Assembly: GCF_023053635.1 (NCBI RefSeq)
Contig: NC_086178.1
Location: 90,504,226 to 90,568,225, forward strand
Source of the DNA: Elgaria multicarinata webbii
Lineage: Eukaryota > Chordata > Lepidosauria > Squamata > Anguidae
Direction: 5' to 3'
DNA: 64,000 bases
Shown here: positions 56,637-64,000 of the stretch, one piece after another
How positions within the stretch are numbered: position 1 is the first letter of the stretch
Layout of the letters: each line of letters opens with the position of its first letter
Program-made: the position numbers and the translations under genes
Notes under the pieces: model-generated
Databases searched by the model: none
Told to the model about the DNA's origin: nothing
Seen by the model: the letters and a program-made list of their open reading frames with translations, nothing else

Positions 56637-59121
56637 GATAATTTTTTAAAAAACTTTATTAAAATGTTTTGGATACAGACAAACCTTCTCCGCAAACATG
56701 TTTCATGTTTCCAGAAATGGGAAGTTAAAACATTTTGCTGACAGAATGACATGTTTTTCTCAGTTTTCAAATCTGTAATCCAATTTCTAAAGAATATATT
56801 AAACTTTATATCCATACATTGTGAGGAGTTAGACTTCTCTAATGACGGTACATGGCAGGCAGAGGGGAGAACAAATCAGAGCTATTCACAATCACTTTCT
56901 CCAGTGGCTGGGACACCACCTTCATAGAATGCTATACTTCTTCTGGGCACCAGTCCTATAGCCCTGTTTCATTGGGATCTTCTTTTTAAGCATTGAAGGG
57001 TTACCAGGTCTCATGTTGATTCAAGAGGAACCAGCCATTTGCATCCCTTGATGGTAGCAGCCAATAGAAGAATTTGAGGTGCTTAATACTGGAGATGCTA
57101 CATTATTTGCCTCTGATCAATAGTATTTGCTGGACTACTGTAGATTGGGTGTGGTTCTTTACACCTCCTTGGCACCATATTCATAGGCACTTTGGCCTAG
57201 GAGATATTCACAGATGATTGAAAAGCTGCTTATGTAAAACCTAAAGGCTTTACAGAGACAAGATAAAAAGCAAACTCAACAATGATGCTATAAGCAGCCA
57301 TTTTGGTGAAGACACTGCAAACAGATCTAGAATTACAAACATTCTAAAAATGGGAAGAAAGAATCCTCTTGTTCCCAATCAGACTTCTATCTAGTTACCC
57401 TCTTCAGGAATAGTCTACTGTATCTTGGTTGTTCCAATGATGATCTAACTTAAACTACCTTGGGAGTACACCATGTGTTACATTTTGCACACCAAACCAT
57501 ATCAACCTGTACAATTTAAATGTATCATGTTTGCAGTACATTCAGCTCTTCTTGCTGGCAGAGAAGTAGAAAATTTATCCTATCTACAGCTGCATTACAT
57601 ACTTCAGAGGACTCCATGAAGACACTTGATACTCAAGTGTTAACGTATTCAGGTAAAAAGCAACATAGTTTGACATGCCAGAGCATGGGGAAGTGAAACT
57701 GACAGACTCAGAAGTTAAAAGAAATTGATTTTCAATATCACAAGCACAAGAAACTCTGGGACTTCCAACTGTTAATAGTACATTAAAGACTTCTTTCCCT
57801 TTCAAGGAGTCTGATCTGAAGACAAGGGGTACTAGATCATAGTGGCTATCCAATTAACATATCTAAGTCCTAGTGATAGTGTACCTTTCAGCAGAGTAAG
57901 TGCCTATGGTACAGGCATGCTTCTAGTGCATTGCCATTTTGCATTTCTTCCTTTGTAACAGAGTCGGCAAATGCACGTTTTCAGACTGGGTCAAGTAGTC
58001 CTTTGCATTCACCGCAGAGTGAAATTATCTGCCAGTGAGCATTAGAAAGCATTTCAACTAAAGCACCATCACACTCCTCTAAAGGAGAAAGATGACTGTT
58101 TGCTTAACTGAAAATGAAGATGCCTAGGCAAGTAATGAAAGTTCAAACACAAGCTCTGTTCAATATAAAACAGGGTTAGTTTACATTAACAGTATTATGA
58201 TATGCACTTGTTGAAACAGTTTAATGCTACAATAACCCAACAAAACAAATTCATGATTTCTACTGCATTTTGTTTAGCAGTTGCCTGTATCATAAGTCTG
58301 AGACAACCTTTCTGCTGGTGCTGCAGAGAAGAAGACTGCTGAGGAGGACAGCAACTGTAACTTTCAGAGGTGGGCCAAAGTGATTAACCACATTTCAGAC
58401 TCCTCCACATAATGACATGGAAAGCTAGAACAAGCGTGCCTGTGTGTGCGCTCCGTTTCCCTCCCCAACTAAACCCCTGGTAAATTAAAGAAAAAAAATC
58501 ATTGCACAAGTCAGTCCCAATAGCACCATCTTCATGATCAAGCAGTGTGACAGCACAACCATCTTAAAGGGCAACTAAACCCATCTTTCTGTTCGCTAAG
58601 GATTTTGAATATCATGATAGCTGGTTCAGTCAGTTGGAACTATCTAAATACCATTAAACAGATTTTTAAAAATCCTAACAGATTCTGGCCCAAATAAGAT
58701 TAATGCGAACTTAAGAAATTTAAAGGGACACGGTTTACATTAAACACTTTCTTTAAAAAATATATTTGCTTTCTTTTAGGTCAATTGGCCACAGTGGTGA
58801 GACATGTTCTCTTTTCCAGCCACTAGAGTGCTGCGTGCAGAGTTTTGCATTCTAGCTTACCAACCCCATCGTAACTCAAAGCCATGGTTTCCATGGGAAA
58901 CAATGGCAACTGGAAGTGACAACCTGCACGAGTGTACAGAATGTTAGCTCCCAGACAAAGGGAAAAGAATTGTGTCACCACTGTGATATAGGGTAACTGA
59001 AGACAGGAGTCTCTTGGTCATTGCCAGTTTGTGGTTGAAGAGCCTTCCATGTTCTAATAGAAAAGTCCAAAAGGAAGCTGTGAACAGGATCAGTCCAGGA
59101 GAAGATTTGTCTCTCCAAATA
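56637..59121 (-). other. SAR1A: SAR1A 3' UTR
   Basis: About 2.5 kb of AT-rich, nearly repeat-free sequence follows the SAR1A stop and runs to a poly(A) hexamer. The absence of the MITEs and CR1 pieces common elsewhere fits a constrained long 3' UTR. The exact cleavage point is inferred. Confidence 0.7.
56655..56660 (-). terminator. SAR1A: SAR1A poly(A) signal
   Basis: On the minus strand this is AATAAA within TTTTAATAAAGTTT. The expected cleavage site is some 15-25 bases further, near 56635. Confidence 0.65.
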
Positions 59122-59238
59122 TCAGTCAATATACTGTGATAGCCAACGAAAACCTTCACCGTAGCCTTGCCGCTTCAGTACACTGCACATGAACACTTCC
59201 ATGGGACGCGTGTTCAAGTCCTTCAGTGGCACATTCCC
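59122..59238 (-). CDS. SAR1A: SAR1A terminal coding exon (G5, stop)
   Basis: The exon encodes [20 protein letters not shown] and on to the conserved end RWLSQYID with TGA at 59124-59122. The acceptor is CTCTAG. Confidence 0.96.
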   Translation of the reverse strand, partial: GNVPLKDLNTRPMEVFMCSVLKRQGYGEGFRWLSQYID

Positions 59239-62200
59239 CTAGAGAGCCAAACAAGAATTCATTGACATCGACTCAGTTGCTGAATTCGAAAACTGCATGG
59301 ACAGTTACCTTAGACTTTCTAACACAGAGAGAAGGACAAACATACCAAGCTTCCTCAATAGCATTTAGCCATAATAGTTTGATATCAGCTTCCCACGTGA
59401 CAATTTCAGCTTGCTCCACATGGCATGATTGCAACTGTTGGCTTTGTATAGTGGTTCAAGAGCAAACAATGAACCAAAAAGGGTCATTACTAGTAGCATT
59501 TCAGACCCGTGCAGCCCAAGGGAGAAGCCCAGGTCAAGGACCTCATGTCATCAGCTCCTGAAATTATATCAACAGCCTGAGAGAACGGTTGGTGCAGCCC
59601 TCCCCACACTTTTCCTGGGAAAAGCAAGCACAGCCCTAGGCATGGGACTGCATACCAACAACTCCTAAAGACCAATGGTTTGAGATAACTCCGGTTTAAG
59701 GAAAGATCCTTTATCATTCTTAAAACTTATTTTAGACTGTAAATCAACTTTGGTAACATTGGTAAAAGGTGACATATAAATGCATATTGAAAGCATGTTA
59801 TCTGTCTTTCTACAATATTTTTAAAGCCATTAGAACTCATGGATCTTGAAATAAATTATATTAAGCAAACTTAATATAGGTTTGGAAACAAAGGACAAAT
59901 TGTCTTACTTTTAGAGCTAATCTTTGACATCTTACCTTTCCGGTGGTCTGTCCATAAAGCCCAAAAATCTCTCGCAGCTTCTCCTCACTGATAGCCTCTG
60001 GTCTGTCAATTTTATTACCCAAGATAAGAATTGGCACATTGGATATTGTTTCATCTGTCATGAGTGCCTAAGAAGAAAAGAATTACTTGTGTCATAATGT
60101 ATCTGCAGCAAGCAATGGATGATTCTAGATCAGGGGTGGACAACTTTGGGAGGTCTGCGGGCCATTTTCACCCCCTGGACCCAACTTTATGGTGGATGCC
60201 AAAAACTAGTTTTTTTTTTGTTTTTTAAGTATATGTAGTTTTGTATGTAACAAAATGTCATCTGGAGTTCCTATGGAGTGCCAGAAGGTTCAAAATTGGC
60301 TTGTTTGCAAGCCAATTTTAATCCTCTTTGGAGTCTGTAACTGCTTTTGGCACTCTGTAGCAGTTCTAGACACCATTTTTTAAATTTATATGTACCTCTG
60401 AATTTAGTGGGGGTAACGGGGCTGCAGGGGCCACATGTTGTACATAAACATTGTTTTTCATACAAACATTCCAAAACTAACATTAGCAAGTGCTATTGAT
60501 ACCACTTTCTTCCTGATAAGTACATTCAGGATTGCACTTTATTACCTCACACTACTGCACATCCCATACAAGTTTACTCAGAAGTATGTTTAGGATTGCA
60601 GTCTGTTTTCTAGAACTTAGCTGCTTTAAGGACTAGTGTCACATTTTTGTTCTCCATCCTGGATTCAGTTATTAGATTTTGCCTGTTCTCATAGACATGA
60701 TTTTAAGTTAGCTTGTTCCAGGAGATAGAAAGGAAGAGATTAAACACAGGGTAGGACTGTACTGTATAATGGCAATTGTACCCTCACAGGAGAAAAGCTA
60801 CATACATTAAGCTCCACTTTGGACTCCATAAGACGTGGTTGATCTGCACAATCCACCAAAAAGACAATCCCATTAATCGCTGGTAGATAATTCTTCCAAA
60901 CACGCCGAGCTGTAAGGGAAAGAAAAACATTCCTGTACAGACAAGAGCAAATTGTGCCACCAGTTGAATACTTGAAGGTAGGGGGAATGGTAATTTGTGT
61001 GCAGATAGTCATTTTTAAACTCCAGCTTGCCATCAGAATATAAGCCAGCAATGGTCATTGTAGCCACCTTTGACAATAAGTGCATGCTTCACACAAATGC
61101 ACAATCATTTAAAGTGTGTGCTAAGTGAATTAGTTTTGGTATTTTAGGATTTTCACATTCCTATGGTCACTTCTTGATGGTAACTTGTTTCGCCCCAGAA
61201 ACCAGTACTTTTATAGAATATAAATGTATGGAGAGAGCGAGGTCACCTTGAGATGTCCCTGGAAAACACCCCAAAGCCCTTTCGATTAGCACAGTAGCTC
61301 TTTTGGCAGCCTCCATGATAACTGTAGGTAGCAGTTCATAAGGAGTTCTCTCAGTGTGATGCCCTTTATGGGAGCATTATGTCCAGCTACTGAACACTCC
61401 TGGCTAGCAATCCTCTACCTCAGAATACTTAATATCAAGACAAATTGTAGAAACCATTCGTCGCAAGAAGAAACTTTGTTTTACCTTGCTCGTGACCACC
61501 AAGATCAAAAGTTGTAAAAGTCATTCCTGCAATTGTCAACTCTTCTGATGCTAGAGAAAAAGAAAAATACTTCATGAGCCTCAGCAATGGTTCTGACTCA
61601 AATGTGTACAATACCAAGTACCAGAAGAAAGAAGCTATTAAAAAAACCTCGATACCTTAAACTTTAAGGCTTAAAATATCACCAATGTCTAGTCACTTAA
61701 ACCTTCCAGTTTCTCATACGATATGCGTGGATTTATTCTTAATCTTAATTTATGAAAATATAACAGGTAAAATTTGCATTTAATTTCATACATTGAATAG
61801 TTTCCCACAGGGTTTTTTTCTTCTTTATATTAAGCCCTACAAAAGCTATTTGGCATAAGTTTATAAATCTTTTTTTCAAGTCAGTGAGACATTATGCAAT
61901 TTTATTAAAGATCTATGCTAAGCTCTAAAGCCTATTAACATACCATAAAAGTTTAATGGACCATAACAGGTAACACCAATTACAACTGGGAAAACTTACT
62001 TGGATGCAATGTAGGAACATGTTGACCCAGTCGGTCATCCTTAAGCATGTGCAGAAGAGTGGTTTTTCCTGCATTATCCAAACCTAAGAAAACTAATTTC
62101 CCAGACTTCTTGTACAATCCTACAGAAAAGAAAAGCAGCATGTTAACAAGTGGCTGAAAGCACTGAATCAAAGTAAGCCATACAATAGATTTTTAAAACC

Positions 62201-63536
62201 ATGCCCTGAATATCCATGTTCTCTCAGACATATAGTCAATGGCTTCTTAGGAAAATTGGCAGCAGTCCAGCGCCACCACTAGTGAAAAAAGACCATATAT
62301 TGCAGAGTTAAACTTTCTAACTGGTACATTGTTGGTAATGAGACACACTTCTTCTGAGAGTGCATACACACTGGCATTCTTTTGTTTTTGCTTAGTTTTG
62401 CCTCTTGCTTTTGCGTTTTTAGCTTTTATGCACTTTAGCCTCCTAACATCGTACACTGAGGGGTTGGATCCATATTTACACTGCATCAACTGCACTGACA
62501 TAAATGGATTTCACTGACCCTCATTCCCACAGGAGTTCCCCCTGCTCTTGAAAATGCTACACAGAGTCTGCTGACTAGGTTGAGCTGTGGCATGTGGGGG
62601 CATCAGGCAAAACTCAGGCAGATGAACCATTCACAAACAGAGCCTTTCCTTTTGTGGAATGTACCTTCCTCTCACAGAAAAAAGATCCTGGATCCAACTA
62701 ATGATGTAGTAGTACAAGTATATGCTCCAGTAAGTTTGATGAACAGTGCCAAGAAGAGAAAAGGGCCTTAGCTCAGGACTACATGCTTTTTATGTAGAGG
62801 ATCCCAGATTAAATTCCTGTCACTTTCAAGTAGCCTGGAGAGAATGTAACCCTGGAGAGCTGCTGTCAGTCCATATAGACAATATTGAGCTATATGGATC
62901 AATGGTCTGACTCAGTATAAGGCAGCCTCTTATATTCCTAGAAAAATCAGCACAGAGAATTTTGAGATGGGATTGCAAAATTACCAGGTTTAGGAAACTA
63001 AGAACTCAGCAAAGTTTCTAGGCTGAATGGATAAGTCTCACAAGTTCAGAATTCTTAAAAAAAAGAAGGAAAATATAATACCGTGAGACTTTGCGCTCAA
63101 TCAATTATAGAACAGCTGTATCTCAAACTTAGTGGGTGACAGATCATGTGCCACTACCTCACATGATGATCTATAGTAGCTTGTGTGAAAATCAGCAGTA
63201 TGGATGCACCCTTACAATAGCTCTAGAAGAACCTAATTTCTGGGTTAATACTAAGTCCTAGAGAGCTGTACATTTATTTATTACATTTGTATACCACTCT
63301 TCATTCAGACAGATTTCAGAGCAGTGAACAATATAGATAGGATAAAAGAATAAAAACACCAAGTTAAAATAATTGGTCTTTTAAAAAAGAAACAGAGTTC
63401 TGATAAAATCATGTCCCATCACTCAAGAAAATATCTGATAAAACTGGGTCAGTAATAGAACAACATTTGAAGCCTTACCTAGAAATTGCAGCACACTGCT
63501 GAAGCCGTTATAAATCCATTCGAATATGAAGGACAT
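59122..63536 (-). CDS. SAR1A: SAR1A, COPII small GTPase, complete coding sequence (6 exons)
   Basis: SAR1A starts COPII coat assembly at ER exit sites: GTP-bound SAR1 inserts its N-terminal amphipathic helix and recruits SEC23/SEC24. Coding exons on the minus strand are 63536-63479, 62119-62000, 61550-61485, 60909-60806, 60067-59936 and 59238-59122. They give 198 residues, the same as human, beginning [20 protein letters not shown]. GTPase motifs are G1 GLDNAGKTT (32-40), G2 VPT (54-56), G3 DLGGHE (75-80), G4 NKID (134-137) and G5 CSV (178-180). His79 is the family's catalytic-site His. SAR1A rather than SAR1B is chosen from [24 protein letters not shown] and WLSQYID. PEAISEE at 139-145 resembles SAR1B, so single residues are mixed. 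TYSND1 lies downstream in the same orientation, as in human. Confidence 0.97.
59936..60067 (-). CDS. SAR1A: SAR1A coding exon (G4)
   Basis: The exon encodes [20 protein letters not shown] and on to [10 protein letters not shown]. It carries the guanine-specificity NKID motif. The donor is GTAAGA. Confidence 0.96.
60131..60440. mobile_element. hAT-like MITE in SAR1A intron
   Basis: It starts CAGGGGTGGACAACTTTGGG and ends near GGGGCTGCAGGGGCCACATG. An internal hairpin AAAATTGGCTTGTTT/GCAAGCCAATTTTAA is present. The target duplication was not resolved. Confidence 0.5.
60525..60605. repeat. TTACTC-type squamate repeat in SAR1A intron
   Basis: AGGATTGCACTTTATTACC and TTTACTCAGAAGTATGTTTA belong to the unnamed family at 6395-6540. 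Confidence 0.45.
60806..60909 (-). CDS. SAR1A: SAR1A coding exon
   Basis: The exon encodes [20 protein letters not shown] and on to ESKVELN. It ends in phase 0 at a GTATGT donor. Confidence 0.95.
61485..61550 (-). CDS. SAR1A: SAR1A coding exon (G3)
   Basis: This 66-bp exon encodes [20 protein letters not shown] with the switch-II DLGGH motif. The acceptor is CTCTAG and the donor GTAAAA. Confidence 0.96.
62000..62119 (-). CDS. SAR1A: SAR1A coding exon (G1 P-loop, G2)
   Basis: The exon encodes [20 protein letters not shown] and on to QHVPTLHP. It carries the nucleotide-binding P-loop and the switch-I Thr. The donor is GTAAGT. Confidence 0.96.
62120..63478. other. SAR1A first coding intron
   Basis: A tRNA-derived SINE (62764-62945) and a short tail fragment near 63275-63330 (TTTATTTATTACATTTGTAT) are present. 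The rest has no recognised feature. Confidence 0.7.
62764..62945 (+). mobile_element. tRNA-derived SINE in SAR1A intron
   Basis: A tRNA-like head is visible: TTAGCTCAGGACTACATGC (A box) and GATCCCAGATTAAATTCC (B box). The SINE body follows with GGAGAGCTGCTGTCAGTC and TGGTCTGACTCAGTATAAGG. It sits antisense to SAR1A in the intron after its first coding exon. Confidence 0.8.
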
Positions 63537-63553
63537 TGTGATAGATCAATTGC
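63479..63553 (-). CDS. SAR1A: SAR1A first coding exon with short 5' UTR
   Basis: On the minus strand a TTTCTAG acceptor precedes 17 bases of 5' UTR and then ATG at 63536-63534. The exon encodes [19 protein letters not shown], the membrane-inserting N-terminal helix, and ends with a GTAAGG donor. A 5' non-coding exon must lie beyond the right edge. Confidence 0.94.
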   Translation of the reverse strand, partial: AIDLSQCPSYSNGFITASAVCCNF

Positions 63554-64000
63554 CTAGAAATAAATACACACAAACTTTTGGTTGGGAATCTTGGCTGCAT
63601 ATCAGAACATTTCAGCTATAACATTTGCTATGTACTAGGAAGTTGCCAATTAAATTTGATATTCAAGGACTAGGAGAAAAAGGGTGAATGGTAACTCCTT
63701 CACAGCTCTGAAGATAGCAGGAACAAATCAACACTTCCTTCCTGAAGCAGGGGAGAAAACTTACAAGCTAAACAGCTTACACAATAGTGACTATGTTCTC
63801 AATTGATTGTCTGTACCAGTACAATTGATACATATGCTATAAAGTAACCTCACATATGAAGCGAACTTCTATTCTACTAGAAACACCATGAGATGTCTTT
63901 CCAAGGTTCCTAATCTTCATTATACTCTTTAAGCAAGACTCTGAATGCAGCTAACCATGCAAATCACAATAAAAAGACTGGCTTATACAAAATGAAAGTA
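63554..64000. other. SAR1A 5' intron (open at right edge)
   Basis: This is AT-rich intron upstream of the first coding exon. No repeat or exon is recognised. Confidence 0.65.

Overview
This window is vertebrate nuclear DNA, most likely from a squamate reptile (lizard or snake). Its genes are intron-split, with GT-AG junctions and vertebrate protein families. The spaces between exons are full of CR1 LINE 3' ends, tRNA-derived SINEs and many short foldback hAT elements with 8-bp target duplications, a mix typical of squamates. The species assignment is inference from the repeats; no species-specific marker was recognised.

Three protein-coding genes are present. (1) SPOCK2 (testican-2), plus strand, 1193-20740: the last eight coding exons. 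They encode residues 83-424 of a protein the same length as human testican-2; the N-terminal exons lie off the left edge. (2) TYSND1, minus strand, 54447-48096: a complete four-exon gene for the peroxisomal leader-peptide-processing protease (572 residues). It keeps the His/Asp/Ser triad and a C-terminal SKL peroxisomal signal. (3) SAR1A, minus strand, 63536-59122: all six coding exons of the COPII small GTPase (198 residues), with about 2.5 kb of 3' UTR ending near a poly(A) signal at 56655-56660. Its non-coding first exon lies beyond the right edge.

Layout: 1-20.7 kb is SPOCK2 exons and repeat-filled introns. 20.7 to about 27.7 kb is probable SPOCK2 3' UTR and flank. About 27.7-48.1 kb is a gene-poor, repeat-rich intergenic block between the convergent SPOCK2 and TYSND1. 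48.1-54.9 kb is TYSND1 with a GC-rich promoter carrying three CCAAT boxes. 54.9-56.6 kb is a short spacer holding an interrupted MITE and a hAT fragment. 56.6-63.6 kb is SAR1A.

The three genes act separately: SPOCK2 is an extracellular-matrix proteoglycan, TYSND1 a peroxisomal-matrix protease and SAR1A an ER-exit GTPase. They are neighbours rather than a functional unit. TYSND1-SAR1A adjacency in the same orientation matches human 10q22; SPOCK2 lying directly beside TYSND1 does not, which suggests a rearrangement. I found no convincing undescribed biological system. The most unusual structure is a GC-rich array of nested palindromes bounded by CTTACCTGG/CCAGGTAAG at about 42.46-43.05 kb.
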